Counted from the stretch's first letter, positions 17,397 to 27,150 are shown. The stretch is 64,000 nt of DNA from an uncultured Myxococcales bacterium (GCA_903924465.1 CAIYBN010000099.1:62001-126000), one strand, 5' to 3'. The notes: generated from the sequence alone by a model not told the origin. Numbers and translations: made by a program.

Positions 17397-17416
17397 GCCC
17401 ATTTCGCCGTTGCTGA

Positions 17417-18022
17417 TCACAGGAAGTCGATCAGCGCCTCCCGTAACTGTTTGAGTGCATAGCGCATTCTGCTCTTCACCGTGTTCTCGTTGATCGCCGT
17501 CGCCTCGGCAATCTCGGCAAAACTCAGACCGGACAGCTCGCGCAGCGCAAACACTTCCCGCTGCTCGTCTGGCAACTGCGCCATCGCCGCCTCGAACGCC
17601 GCTTGGAATTCGCGATCGGCCAGATTGCGGACGGCATCCGTGCCCACACTGTCATTGGCAATGCGATCGCCCAGCGTGCGGTTGTCGTCGCTCCCTGTCG
17701 GCGCATCCAAGGACGGCCCGGCGCGGAAACGATCCCGCCGCGACGCATCGATGCACAGGTTGCGCGCGATGGTGTACAGCCACGTGCGAAACTTGGCCTG
17801 ACCTTGAAACCCGGCACCATTGCGCACCACCCGCAGGAACGCATCTTGCACGACGTCATCCGGCCGTGCCGCGCCACGTTGCTGGGCAAAAGCCCGCAGC
17901 GCCCGCGCGTGGCGGTCGTACAACGTCGTCATGGCCCGCGCGTCACCGCTTTGGTAGCGCGCGAACAGCGTTTCATCGCTGACCGGCTCTTCGCCGATGA
18001 CCATCAGGAGCCAACTCAGCAC
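17417..18022 (-). CDS. ECF-type RNA polymerase sigma factor
   Basis: The 201-residue protein contains sigma region 2 (FARYQSGDARAMTTLYDRH through DDVVQDAFLRVVRN and FRTWLYTIARNLCID) and region 4 (LPDEQREVFALRELSGLSF and NENTVKSRMRYALKQLR). This is the two-domain layout of ECF factors. The start is a GTG preceded by GAGG at six bases; an internal ATG six codons later lacks a site. The following gene is its presumed membrane anti-sigma. The signal sensed is unknown. Confidence 0.9.
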   Translation of the reverse strand: MLSWLLMVIGEEPVSDETLFARYQSGDARAMTTLYDRHARALRAFAQQRGAARPDDVVQDAFLRVVRNGAGFQGQAKFRTWLYTIARNLCIDASRRDRFRAGPSLDAPTGSDDNRTLGDRIANDSVGTDAVRNLADREFQAAFEAAMAQLPDEQREVFALRELSGLSFAEIAEATAINENTVKSRMRYALKQLREALIDFL

Positions 18023-18100
18023 CCGTCACCTCAGACGCACCAAGCGCCGATTCGGTCTAACCAAGCCAACAGTAGCAACATCCGCCGTGTGCGCCAACCC

Positions 18101-19402
18101 TCAAGCCTTCTGCAGCCGAACCACCGCTTCGACGTGCGGCGTATGCGGAAATGCGTCGATGAGCACCGCGGATTGCAAGGCATACCCAGCACTTTGAAGC
18201 AGTTGCAGATCGCGCCGCAGCGTGTCCAGCGCGCACGAGACGTAGACGATGTGCTGCGGCCCGGCGATCGTCGCCTGCTGGCATACGCCACGCGCGCCGG
18301 CTCGCCCTGGATCCAGCAGCCAGGCCTCGCCGGGAAGTGGAGCGTCGACGAGTTCATCGACATCGCCACAGAACAACTGGAACTGCGGCGCATCCGCAAG
18401 CGTCACGCGCGCCCGCGCCACCGCTTCCGCATCCTGCTCCACCGTCCGGATCACTGGCGCTCTGCCGATGCACACCGTGCTCAGATTGCCCGATCCGGCG
18501 AAGAATTCCTGAATCCGCGGCACTGGACCCATCGCATCCAAAGCGTCGTTGACCGCCTGGCGAATCGCCCGGTTGCCCGCCTCGGTGGCCTGACAAAAGC
18601 CCGCTGCGTCCACTTGCACCGGCCAATCGCCCAGCGTCTCGGGCAGCGTCACCTCGCGCAGGCCCGCCACGTCCGTGTGCCGCCCGATCGACAACGTCAC
18701 ACCCGCCACGCCCAGTGCACCCAGCAGCGCGGATGCCTGCGGCAGCAAGCGGAAATCGTGCGGCAGCCCGTGAATCGCCACCAGCACGCCTTGCACACCT
18801 TCGACGGCGTACACCTCGCCGGTCTTCAGCCACGGCCGCGCCACTTCTGGCAGCACGTGCAGCAAGCGGCTCAGCGGCTCGGTCAGCACCAGACAATCGC
18901 TCACCTCGGCGATGTCGTGTGACGCCCGCGCCATCATCCCCGCGACCAGCTTGCCGCGATCGCTGCGCAGATGCAGCCGCACCCGTCGGCGGTGACGCCA
19001 CGGCGGCACGGGCTGCTGGGCGATCTGGATGTCCACCACGCGACCGATCGCGTGGCGCAAGAAACTGGCCTTTTCGGCCTGCTGCGTCGGCAAATCGATG
19101 TGCTGCCACGTGCAGCCACCGCATTTGGCAAACACTGGACACGGCGGCGTCTGGCGATGCGGCGACGGCGTCACGATCTCGGCGATGCGACCGCGCAACG
19201 TCCCACGCTGCTGGGGCAACTGTTCGATCAAGAGGCGATCACCGGGCACGGCATCGGGCACCAGCACCACGCGGCCGTCATCCAGGCGGGCAATCGCGTC
19301 GCCCAGCCCACCGAGCGCCGTGACCTCCACCAGCGCGACCTCCGAAGAGCGCAGCTTGGCAGGTCGTTTGGGCGGTGACACTTGACGTGGACGGGGTCGC
19401 AT
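18101..19402 (-). CDS. TrmA/RlmD-type RNA (uracil-5-)-methyltransferase
   Basis: The enzyme transfers methyl from SAM to C5 of uracil in rRNA or tRNA. The 433-residue product has an N-terminal TRAM domain (about 20-78), an Fe-S site C88-x5-C94-x2-C97 (PCPVFAKCGGC) and a later Cys near 173. The Rossmann motif is FFAGSGNLST, and the catalytic cysteine is C390 in VYVSCALDT, with the HTPHVE base region near the end. The usual DPPR reads DPGR. Which uridine is modified cannot be told. The start at MRPRPRQVS leaves 40 bases to the divergent lipoprotein. Confidence 0.88.
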   Translation of the reverse strand: MRPRPRQVSPPKRPAKLRSSEVALVEVTALGGLGDAIARLDDGRVVLVPDAVPGDRLLIEQLPQQRGTLRGRIAEIVTPSPHRQTPPCPVFAKCGGCTWQHIDLPTQQAEKASFLRHAIGRVVDIQIAQQPVPPWRHRRRVRLHLRSDRGKLVAGMMARASHDIAEVSDCLVLTEPLSRLLHVLPEVARPWLKTGEVYAVEGVQGVLVAIHGLPHDFRLLPQASALLGALGVAGVTLSIGRHTDVAGLREVTLPETLGDWPVQVDAAGFCQATEAGNRAIRQAVNDALDAMGPVPRIQEFFAGSGNLSTVCIGRAPVIRTVEQDAEAVARARVTLADAPQFQLFCGDVDELVDAPLPGEAWLLDPGRAGARGVCQQATIAGPQHIVYVSCALDTLRRDLQLLQSAGYALQSAVLIDAFPHTPHVEAVVRLQKA

Positions 19403-19442
19403 CCCTAGCCTCTGTGCGCCGCGAAACGGCGTGGGGATGGCG

Positions 19443-20459
19443 ATGAGAACGCGTTTGATAGCCTTTGTCACTTTTCTGGCCGCCCTATGGATCGCCAGTT
19501 GCGGCGCGAGCACAGGCGGCGGCGGCGGTGGCGCGCTCTACTGCGGCATCGGCGGCGCTTGCCCGACGGGATTCAGCTGCAACAGCAACAACCTTTGCGT
19601 CCCAGGCGGCACGGACGCGAGTATCGGCGACACGGGCAGCAAGTTCGACGCCGAGGGCAAGGACATCAGCACGCAGGACAGTTCACCGGGCGTCGACACC
19701 AAGATCGACGTGCTTCAGCCGGACATCGTCGCCGCAGACATCTTCACGCCCGACGTCAAGCCCAGCGAACAGACGATCAGCGCGATCGAACAGGCCGAGA
19801 CGAGCGTCAACTGCACCACGCAGACCTCCATCGCCGATACGGCCAGCGACGTCACGCTGGAACCGGTCGTCGTCACGTGCCCGCCGACCAGCCTGAAGAA
19901 CAGCACCGGCACCTATTTCACCAGCTTCTTTGTCGCGCCGCAGAACGGTGCTGCGAGCGACGGAAGCTGGGCCGGCTTGCAGGTCATCGTCAACGCGCCT
20001 TCGTTCAATGTGAATGTCGGGGATGTGTTGAATATCAAAGGCACCGTCGCGGAGTATTACTGCATGACGGAAATCATCGCCGCGCCCGCTGACGTCTCTG
20101 TCAGCGGCACTGGCGCGGCACCGTCACCTTACGGCGTACAAGTCAGCCTATTTGGCGGCACGGGCGCCGAGGCCTTCGAGGGCGATCTCATTCAGATCAA
20201 GAATGTGCAGGTGCTTGATCCCAATCCAGTTTCCACGGACGGCAAGACGCACGGGCAGGCGAGCATCAACCACAACGGCGGTTCCGCCAGCGTGCTGTTC
20301 GCGCCGGCTTTCGGCTCCGCGTTTCTCGGCACCAGCGCGAACGGCGCGACGACCACGTTCACCGCCGGGCAAGCGTTCACCAGCGTCACCGGCAACTTGC
20401 AGTGGTCCTTCGGCCAATGGGTCATCCGCGCGCGCTCCGACGCCGACCTCGTCCTATGA
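19443..20459 (+). CDS. Exported lipoprotein, function unknown
   Basis: This 338-residue product has a lipobox signal (MRTRLIAFVTFLAALWIASC), a Gly-rich stretch and a Cys pattern YCGIGGACPTGFSCNSNNLC. An Asp/Ser-rich linker follows, then a beta-rich C-terminal domain (about 140-338) with TYFTSFFVAPQNG, GDVLNIKGTVAEYY and GDLIQIKNVQV, reminiscent of an OB-like or nucleic-acid-binding beta barrel, though weakly. The start chosen is the third of three possible codons (19431 GTG, 19437, 19443), which has a GGGG motif at suitable distance. Its stop overlaps the start of a DNA methyltransferase (ATGA). Confidence 0.7.
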   Translation: MRTRLIAFVTFLAALWIASCGASTGGGGGGALYCGIGGACPTGFSCNSNNLCVPGGTDASIGDTGSKFDAEGKDISTQDSSPGVDTKIDVLQPDIVAADIFTPDVKPSEQTISAIEQAETSVNCTTQTSIADTASDVTLEPVVVTCPPTSLKNSTGTYFTSFFVAPQNGAASDGSWAGLQVIVNAPSFNVNVGDVLNIKGTVAEYYCMTEIIAAPADVSVSGTGAAPSPYGVQVSLFGGTGAEAFEGDLIQIKNVQVLDPNPVSTDGKTHGQASINHNGGSASVLFAPAFGSAFLGTSANGATTTFTAGQAFTSVTGNLQWSFGQWVIRARSDADLVL

Positions 20460-21694
20460 CCGACGTGCGTTTGACGTGGCCTGGGCGACAGCCACCAGGG
20501 CCGCTGACCCACCACAACCTTGCGCCGCTGCTGACGATTCCTGCACGCGCAATTGGCATGGGCAATGCGCGGCTGATGGCCGGCGAGGCGCTTGCCGTGC
20601 TTGACCGACTTCTGCAGGAAGGCCGCGCGGGGCAAGTGGACCTGGCATATCTGGATCCGCCGTTTGGCGCGGGCGTGACCTGGCCGCGACGGCGCGACGT
20701 CGAGACCGCGGAAGGGCGGGTCACGCAGGATGTGGTGGCGTACGAAGATCCCGCGGATGGGCTGGCAGAGTGGCTGCAACACCTGGATACCGTGCTGGAT
20801 CGCGTTCACCAACTGCTGTCGCCGCGAGGCTCCGTCTACCTGCATCTGGATTTCCGCCGCGCGCCGCATGCCCGGTTGCTGCTCGACGAACGTTTTGGCC
20901 CGACGGCGCTGCGCAACGAGATCGTTTGGGCCTACGGTCTCGGCGGCTCGAGCAAGGATCGCTTTGGCCGCAAGCACGACGTGATCCAGTTTTACGCCAA
21001 GAATCCCAAGCACACGTATTTTCAGGCGCCGCTGCAAAAGGCCACGTCGCAGCGGATGAAGGGGCTGTCCAAGCGGGCCACAGACGTGTGGCAGACGCCG
21101 CACGCCGGCCTGGACGCCGAGATTTCCGGAGCCTGGGCCGACTCGCTGGTGGATCTGACGCTGTCCAACAGCGACCATCAGCGTACCGGCTATCCGACCC
21201 AGAAGCCGCTCGCGCTGTTGGAGCGCATCGTCCACGCGTCGTTGCCGCCGGGCGGTCTGGCGCTGGATCCGATGGCGGGCTCAGGCACGCTGGGCGTCGC
21301 GGCCGTGCAAGTGGGCGCCCAGGTGATCCTGGGCGATCGCAGCCCGGTGGCGCTGGACGCGAGCCGAGGCCGACTCGTCGCCTTGGGCTGCGCCGTGCAG
21401 TTGGACAACATCGACGCTACGCTGCAGGTGGGGAATTTGTCGCCGTTGCGCGCGCGGATCGCCGACCAGCGCGTCCGCCTCGAGACGTCGGATGGGTCCG
21501 GAAACGGCGTCGAAACGCTCTCCGCATGGGGCGTTCTCGATGGATCAGGTCAAGCGCTGGCCTGGTGGGACGGCGGCGCGGAACGGACGCGCGGACAGGT
21601 CCCGATGGAACTCGCTGTGAACACAGGCGACGCGCGCGCGTTGTTGGCGATCGATACGGCTGGACGCTTGTGGCAGGGTGACCTGGTCAGCTAG
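20456..21694 (+). CDS. Solitary DNA methyltransferase, beta class
   Basis: The 412-residue product has the catalytic motif LDPPF (66-70) before the SAM-binding motif ALDPMAGSGTLGVAA, the permuted order of beta-class N6-adenine/N4-cytosine methyltransferases. A YPTQKP segment typical of the class lies between them. About 100 residues with no recognised domain follow. No restriction enzyme, specificity subunit or mobile gene is nearby, so it is probably an orphan methylase with an epigenetic or protective role. Its ATG overlaps the TGA of the upstream lipoprotein by four bases. The target sequence is unknown. Confidence 0.85.
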   Translation: MTDVRLTWPGRQPPGPLTHHNLAPLLTIPARAIGMGNARLMAGEALAVLDRLLQEGRAGQVDLAYLDPPFGAGVTWPRRRDVETAEGRVTQDVVAYEDPADGLAEWLQHLDTVLDRVHQLLSPRGSVYLHLDFRRAPHARLLLDERFGPTALRNEIVWAYGLGGSSKDRFGRKHDVIQFYAKNPKHTYFQAPLQKATSQRMKGLSKRATDVWQTPHAGLDAEISGAWADSLVDLTLSNSDHQRTGYPTQKPLALLERIVHASLPPGGLALDPMAGSGTLGVAAVQVGAQVILGDRSPVALDASRGRLVALGCAVQLDNIDATLQVGNLSPLRARIADQRVRLETSDGSGNGVETLSAWGVLDGSGQALAWWDGGAERTRGQVPMELAVNTGDARALLAIDTAGRLWQGDLVS

Positions 21695-21706
21695 CGGACG
21701 AGGCGC

Positions 21707-23143
21707 TCAGACGCCGTCGCCAAGGCCTTTGCCCAGCGCCGCAAGCAAATCCATCAGCGCCTTGGACTCGGTCTCGAATGCCGCGCGTTCCCGCGAATTC
21801 ACAGCGGGTTGCACCACGTCGCCCAACGACGCCGGATCCAGGTATTTGCTGTGCTGCTTGACGCCAAAGTGCAAATGCGGCCCCGTGGACAAGCCCGTGG
21901 AGCCGACAAAGCCCACAACTTGACCTTTATGCACGGCGTCACCGGGCTTCACCGTCGCGACGAATCGCGACAAGTGCATGTATTCCGTCAGGTAGCCGCC
22001 ATCATGCCGCACACGCACGACGTTGCCTGCCGCACCCGCGCGTTCCGCGGACACCAAATGACCATCGCCCGCCGCGTAAACCGGTGTACCGCTGGACGCA
22101 GCGAAATCGACGCCAAAATGCGCCTTCATCTTGTGCAGAATGGGATGCAGCCGCATACCGAAATTGGACGTCTGGTGGCCGACTTGCAGCGGCTGGCGGA
22201 GGAACAGCGGTTCCAGACCTTGGCCATCGGGCGCGTACAAGTCGCCGTGGAAATTGAGCGCCACGGTCCGGCCGTCCTGCGGCTTGAGCACACTGCGATG
22301 TTCCAGCGCGGCCACACCCAGATAGCGCTCCACGTGATCGCCGTCGACCAGTTTGTCGACCACGACGCGCAATTCGTCGCCCGTGTGGAGTTCGATCGGC
22401 CGCAGCAGGCGATCGGTCAGCATCGGCTGCAACAGTTCAACGAGGCCTTCGCCTTCGCCGCAGCGGCGCAGCGAGGTCTCCAAACTGCCGATGATGCCAC
22501 AGCGCAGCGCCGTCCGGATGACCGTGCCGGGCAGGCCGCCTTCGCTGGCGTCAAAGCCGCCCGCCGTCCGCTGGATCGTCAGGCCCTCCGCATGACTCGG
22601 CGCGATAACCAGAGTCTGCAGCGCGCTCGCGTCCATCACGCCGGCGGTATCGAAGCGCGCCCACAGCCGCCAACCTGCCTGCAATTTTTGCGGATTACGC
22701 AGTTGGCTGTACGCCGCCACGACCTGCCGCGAGGTCTCGCCGTGAATGAACAGCCGCGCCAGCGCTTGCGACAGGCTCTCGCCCTGCTCGACCAGGACCG
22801 AGCGGGTCACCCCGGGTGTGGATTCCGGCTGCCCGCCCGGCGTCGACTTGGTCGCGGACAGGCGCACGGCGGGCTGGGCTTTGCCAAACACTGCGTCAAC
22901 GCGCGCGCCGCTTGGCGGGTTGGCCAGCACGGAAGCCACGGCATTGTCCGGCAGCGCGGGTTTCTCGGCAGCGTCCTGCAGCGTGCTCAGGCGCGCCATC
23001 GGGTCCATCGGCGCCAATTCCGGCGACGCGTGCCACATCGACCAGCCATTGGCCACCACGACGCCGAGAATCACGGCCACCGCGCCAACCGATGGCAGCA
23101 CGGAGCGTTTCTCGTAGCGATGGCTCAGACTCAGGCGATTCAA
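21707..23143 (-). CDS. M23 family metallopeptidase, membrane-anchored
   Basis: The protein cleaves or remodels peptidoglycan cross-links in the periplasm, or acts as an activator. It has an N-terminal membrane span (PSVGAVAVILGVVVANGW), a LysM/OapA-like middle region with SQALARLFIHG, and a C-terminal LytM/M23 domain with zinc ligands in HFGVDF (HxxxD) and HLHFG (HxH). Lengths fit cell-division-type M23 proteins. The start is uncertain: I use a TTG with GGAG nine bases upstream, giving 478 residues. The open frame extends to 23347 but that would overlap cysS and its promoter. Confidence 0.82.
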   Translation of the reverse strand: MNRLSLSHRYEKRSVLPSVGAVAVILGVVVANGWSMWHASPELAPMDPMARLSTLQDAAEKPALPDNAVASVLANPPSGARVDAVFGKAQPAVRLSATKSTPGGQPESTPGVTRSVLVEQGESLSQALARLFIHGETSRQVVAAYSQLRNPQKLQAGWRLWARFDTAGVMDASALQTLVIAPSHAEGLTIQRTAGGFDASEGGLPGTVIRTALRCGIIGSLETSLRRCGEGEGLVELLQPMLTDRLLRPIELHTGDELRVVVDKLVDGDHVERYLGVAALEHRSVLKPQDGRTVALNFHGDLYAPDGQGLEPLFLRQPLQVGHQTSNFGMRLHPILHKMKAHFGVDFAASSGTPVYAAGDGHLVSAERAGAAGNVVRVRHDGGYLTEYMHLSRFVATVKPGDAVHKGQVVGFVGSTGLSTGPHLHFGVKQHSKYLDPASLGDVVQPAVNSRERAAFETESKALMDLLAALGKGLGDGV

Positions 23144-23270
23144 GGCCAGTGGCTCCGGTTCCTGTCGGTGTCGACGCGCAGTCAGATAACGCAGACGTAA
23201 CGGCTCTGTCAACTGGTTGGCACGCGAGATTTGCCACGGCGGTGTCAGCAACGTGCCCAGCGTCCAGCGC

Positions 23271-23299
23271 TTGTGCTCCGTTTGCCCGGGCGCTACACT
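23271..23299 (+). promoter_or_regulatory. Promoter of cysS
   Basis: TTGTGC (23271-23276), a 17-base spacer, and TACACT (23294-23299). Transcription would start near 23306, about 22 bases before the GTG start. Confidence 0.5.
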
Positions 23300-23327
23300 G
23301 CACGCCCTTTCACGCACTTGTGGCACC

Positions 23328-24845
23328 GTGCAAATTCGCATCACCAACAGCCTGACCCGCCAAAAAGAGCCGCTGCGAACGCTGGTTCCCGGTAAGCTGA
23401 GCCTCTACGTCTGCGGCGTGACCGTGTACGACTTCAGCCATGTCGGCCACGCGCGGGTCTACATTGTGTTTGACGTCGTGCAGCGCACCGCGCGGCGAAT
23501 GGGTCTGGACGTCACGTATGTTCGCAATTTCACCGATGTGGACGACAAGATCATCGCGCGTGCCAACCAGAACGGCGAGACGACGGACGCGTTGACGACG
23601 CGGATGATCGCGGCGTTCCACGAGGACATGGATCGGCTGGACTGCGAGCGGCCACAAGTGGAGCCGCGCGTCACGACGCACATGCCTGAAATCGTGGCGA
23701 TGATTGAGCAAATCATCGCGCGGGGTCATGGCTACGTCGTGCCGGGCGAAGTGCAGGCCGACGGCTCGATCGCTCAGGACGTTTATTTCGACGTCCGGAC
23801 ATTCCCGCCCTACGGCGCGCTGTCCGGCCGCAGCCAGGACGACAACGCGGACGGCGCCAGCGAGCGCGTGCAACACGACGCGCGCAAGCACAGCCAGGCG
23901 GATTTTGCCCTGTGGAAATCGGCCAAGCCGGGTGAGCCGTTCTGGAATTCGCCGTGGGGCAACGGCCGTCCGGGCTGGCACATCGAATGCTCGGCGATGG
24001 CGTGCAAGCACTTGGGCGAAACCTTTGACGTGCACTGCGGCGGCAAGGACCTGGTCTTTCCGCACCACGAAAACGAAATCGCCCAGGCGCGCGCGGCCAA
24101 CGGTCAGGAATTTGCCCGGCAATGGATGCACAACGGCTTTGTGACGATCGACTCAGAGAAGATGTCGAAATCGCTGGGCAATTTTTTCACGATCCGCGAT
24201 GTGCTCGCGCGCTTTCACCCGCAGGTGTTGCGCTATTTCCTGCTGACGGCGCACTACACGCACCCGCTGAATTTCAGCGATCGCTCCCTGGAAGAGGCGC
24301 AAAAGCGCGTACTGGCGATCTATGAGAAGCTGGCGGCGGCGGAAGCGCTGCTGACGGCACGCGGGATGGCGTCGGGCGGGCAAATGGACGAGCCTGAGTT
24401 GGAACTGGTCGAAAATGCACGTGGAGAGCTGCAGGACGCGCTGTGCGACGACTTCAACACGCCGCGCGCGCTGGCTGCGCTCTCCGAGCCGATCGCCGCG
24501 CTGTCGTTGGCGCTGGACAAGCCCAAGGCGGCCGGCGCTCTGGACGTGATTGCGCAAGTCCGTGCTTTTCTGCATGAAGCTTCGGGCTGGTTGGGATTGT
24601 TCCAGCATCCGCCGACAACCGTGGTAGAAGCGATTGTGGCCCAGGCGCGTGATCGCCTGTTTCCGCCCGGCAGTGAAGCGCTGGCGAACGTGGAACGCCT
24701 GCTGGTCGAGCGCCAAGAAGCGCGGGCGGCAAAAGATTGGAAACGCGCCGATGAAGCGCGGGATGCGCTGACGCAGGTGGGCGCGGAAGTGCGCGATGGC
24801 CCGCAGGGAACGACCTGGCGGCCGCGATTGACCGACGAGGCGTGA
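23328..24845 (+). CDS. cysS: Cysteinyl-tRNA synthetase
   Basis: This class I synthetase charges tRNA-Cys. The 505-residue product has the HIGH motif as HVGH (38-41) after the zinc ligand C29 in YVCGVTVYD, the other zinc ligands in IECSAMACKH and PHHENEIAQ, and KMSKSLGNFF. The DALR-like anticodon domain follows. The GTG start giving MQIRITNSL matches family N-termini; the longer open frame upstream overlaps the promoter. Confidence 0.96.
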   Translation: MQIRITNSLTRQKEPLRTLVPGKLSLYVCGVTVYDFSHVGHARVYIVFDVVQRTARRMGLDVTYVRNFTDVDDKIIARANQNGETTDALTTRMIAAFHEDMDRLDCERPQVEPRVTTHMPEIVAMIEQIIARGHGYVVPGEVQADGSIAQDVYFDVRTFPPYGALSGRSQDDNADGASERVQHDARKHSQADFALWKSAKPGEPFWNSPWGNGRPGWHIECSAMACKHLGETFDVHCGGKDLVFPHHENEIAQARAANGQEFARQWMHNGFVTIDSEKMSKSLGNFFTIRDVLARFHPQVLRYFLLTAHYTHPLNFSDRSLEEAQKRVLAIYEKLAAAEALLTARGMASGGQMDEPELELVENARGELQDALCDDFNTPRALAALSEPIAALSLALDKPKAAGALDVIAQVRAFLHEASGWLGLFQHPPTTVVEAIVAQARDRLFPPGSEALANVERLLVERQEARAAKDWKRADEARDALTQVGAEVRDGPQGTTWRPRLTDEA

Positions 24846-24887
24846 CCGAGATACAAGGCGACGCGCGGCGTCAGCGGGGAGAAAGAG

Positions 24888-25106
24888 ATGGATCCAGATT
24901 TCATTCGCGAGTTCAGTGTGTTGGCAGGTTTTGCCGGCCTCTACATCGTGGGCTCGATTTTCCTGCTCAAGGGCCACAAGACCGATCTGTCGGCGGTGGC
25001 CAACCACGGCACGCTGTCGAGCGAGTCTGGTGTGCCGACGCCGCAGCGCCTGAATCGTCGCCGCAAAGCGATCGCCCGCGAGCAGGCCGCCAAGCTGCCG
25101 GAATAG
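24888..25106 (+). CDS. Small single-span membrane protein
   Basis: This 72-residue protein has one hydrophobic segment (SVLAGFAGLYIVGSIFLL, about 10-27) and a basic cytoplasmic tail ending in RRRKAIAREQAAKLPE. GGGGAGAAAGAG precedes the ATG, a good ribosome site. It lies 42 bases after cysS and 148 bases before the oxidoreductase genes. No family was recognised and its role is unknown. Confidence 0.6.
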   Translation: MDPDFIREFSVLAGFAGLYIVGSIFLLKGHKTDLSAVANHGTLSSESGVPTPQRLNRRRKAIAREQAAKLPE

Positions 25107-25254
25107 TTTGCTGCCGTTGCGATTCTAGCTGGGATGACGCCGACCACGATTTGCGCGTCGTTCAGCTGTACGATGCAACAGGTTGTCGCTGACTGCGCCG
25201 CGTACGCACTTGCGATTTCCTTCAAGAAGTCGATTTTCGTCAGGGAGTTCTGAG

Positions 25255-27150
25255 ATGAGCCCAAGCGTCACTCCGGCCAAGCCGCGCGAAATCCGTGAAT
25301 CGGTCGTGATTCGTTTTGCCGGCGATTCGGGCGATGGCATCCAGTTGACTGGCAGCCAATTCTCCGCGGCTTCTGCGTTGGCGGGCAACGATACGGCGAC
25401 CTTTCCAGACTATCCCGCGGAAATTCGCGCGCCGACGGGCACGCTTGCCGGCGTTTCGGGCTTTCAACTCCATTTCGCCAGCCGCGACATCCTGACGCCG
25501 GGCGATCGCGCCGACGTGCTGGTCGTGCTCAATCCAGCTGCGTTGGCCGCCAATCGCAAATGGCTGAAGCCCAACGGCATCCTGATCGCCAACGCCGATG
25601 CGTTTCAGGCGAAGAACCTGAAGATGGCAGGTTTCGCCGAAAATCCGCTGGAAGACGGCTCGCTTGCCGACTACCAGCTTTTTCAAATCGATCTGAGCCG
25701 CCTGACCAACGATGCGCTGCAGGGCTACGGCCTGTCGGCCAAGGAAGTCGAGCGCTGCAAGAACTACTTTGCGCTGGGTTTGGTCTTTTGGCTGTTCGAG
25801 CGCAACGGCGATCTGGTCGAGGAGGAAATCCGTCGCAAATTCGCCAACAAGCCGCTGCTGCTGGATGCGAATTTGAAGGTCTTCCACGCCGGTTGGGACT
25901 ATGGCGACAACACGGAGCTGTTCGCGCTGCGCTACTCGGTGCCGCCGGCCCAGGACATCGCGCCGGGCACCTACCGGAGCATCGCGGGCAATGAGGCGAC
26001 CGCGCTGGGTCTGGTCGCGGCTGCCCACAAAGCCGGCCTGGACCTGTTTTACGGCAGCTATCCGATTACGCCTGCTTCGGACATTTTACATACGTTCGCC
26101 GGCCTCAAAGAGTACGGCGTGCGCACGTTCCAGGCAGAAGACGAAATCGCGGCGATCTGTGCGGCCATCGGCGCGGCGTACGGCAATCAATTGGCGGTGA
26201 CCGGCACGTCTGGGCCCGGTATCGCGCTTAAGTCCGAAGCCATGGGCCTCGCGGTCATGACCGAATTGCCGCTGGTCATCGTGAATGTGCAGCGCGGTGG
26301 TCCGTCGACCGGTTTGCCGACCAAGACGGAACAGGCCGATTTGCTGCAGGTGCTCTACGGTCGCAATGGCGAGTCGCCGCTGCCGGTGCTGGCGGCGCGC
26401 AGTGCGGGCGATGCCTTTGATACCGCGTTTGAAGCCGCGCGTGTGGCGATCAAGTACCGTGTGCCGGTTGTGCTGCTGACGGACGGCGCGATCGCCAATG
26501 GTGCGGAACCGTGGAAAATTCCAGACGTAGATTCGCTGCCGACGATCGAGACGAACTTGTTGGATGACGCGGCCAAGCTCGACGGTCAGCCGCTGCTGCC
26601 GTACCTGCGCGACGCGGAGACGCTGGCGCGGCCGTGGATCAAGCTCGGCACGCCGGGTCTGGAGCACCGGATCGGCGGCATTGAAAAGTGGGACAAGACC
26701 GGCCATATCAGCTACGACCCGCAGAACCACCACAATATGGTGAAGCTGCGGCAGGCGAAAGTGGACGCGATGACTGCGGAAATTCCGCCGACGCGGCTGG
26801 AAGGCGACACGCAAGGCGACGTGCTCGTGGTGACCTGGGGCTCGCCGTACGGCGCGGCGTTGACGGCGGTTCGCGAGCTGCGGGCCGAAGGTCAGTCGGT
26901 GACGCACGCCAATTTGCGCTGGTTGAATCCGCTGCCGCCGGACCTGGATGCGATCCTGCAGCGGTTCCGGGTCGTGCTGATTCCGGAGATCAACAACGGC
27001 CAGCTGGTCAAGGTGCTGCGCGCCGCCTATGCCATGGACATTCAGCAGTACAACCGTATTTCCGGCCAGCCGCTGTCTGTGGCGGAAATCCGTGATGCGA
27101 TCCGCAACGTCCTGCCGCACGAAAACCATTTTCAGGAGAAGCGACCATGA
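25255..27150 (+). CDS. korA: 2-oxoacid:ferredoxin oxidoreductase, gamma-alpha fusion
   Basis: With the next gene it forms a CoA-dependent 2-oxoacid oxidoreductase, most likely for 2-oxoglutarate (KorAB type) feeding electrons to ferredoxin. The 631-residue product joins a gamma domain (about 1-200, FAGDSGDGIQLTG) to an alpha domain (from about 240, YPITPASDILHTFA, QAEDEIAA and TGTSGPGIALKSEA). The fusion is the form seen in KorA of actinobacteria and many others. AGGGAG precedes the ATG at 25255. Substrate is inferred from architecture; pyruvate or branched-chain acids are alternatives. The frame ends in an ATGA overlap with the beta gene. Confidence 0.88.
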   Translation: MSPSVTPAKPREIRESVVIRFAGDSGDGIQLTGSQFSAASALAGNDTATFPDYPAEIRAPTGTLAGVSGFQLHFASRDILTPGDRADVLVVLNPAALAANRKWLKPNGILIANADAFQAKNLKMAGFAENPLEDGSLADYQLFQIDLSRLTNDALQGYGLSAKEVERCKNYFALGLVFWLFERNGDLVEEEIRRKFANKPLLLDANLKVFHAGWDYGDNTELFALRYSVPPAQDIAPGTYRSIAGNEATALGLVAAAHKAGLDLFYGSYPITPASDILHTFAGLKEYGVRTFQAEDEIAAICAAIGAAYGNQLAVTGTSGPGIALKSEAMGLAVMTELPLVIVNVQRGGPSTGLPTKTEQADLLQVLYGRNGESPLPVLAARSAGDAFDTAFEAARVAIKYRVPVVLLTDGAIANGAEPWKIPDVDSLPTIETNLLDDAAKLDGQPLLPYLRDAETLARPWIKLGTPGLEHRIGGIEKWDKTGHISYDPQNHHNMVKLRQAKVDAMTAEIPPTRLEGDTQGDVLVVTWGSPYGAALTAVRELRAEGQSVTHANLRWLNPLPPDLDAILQRFRVVLIPEINNGQLVKVLRAAYAMDIQQYNRISGQPLSVAEIRDAIRNVLPHENHFQEKRP

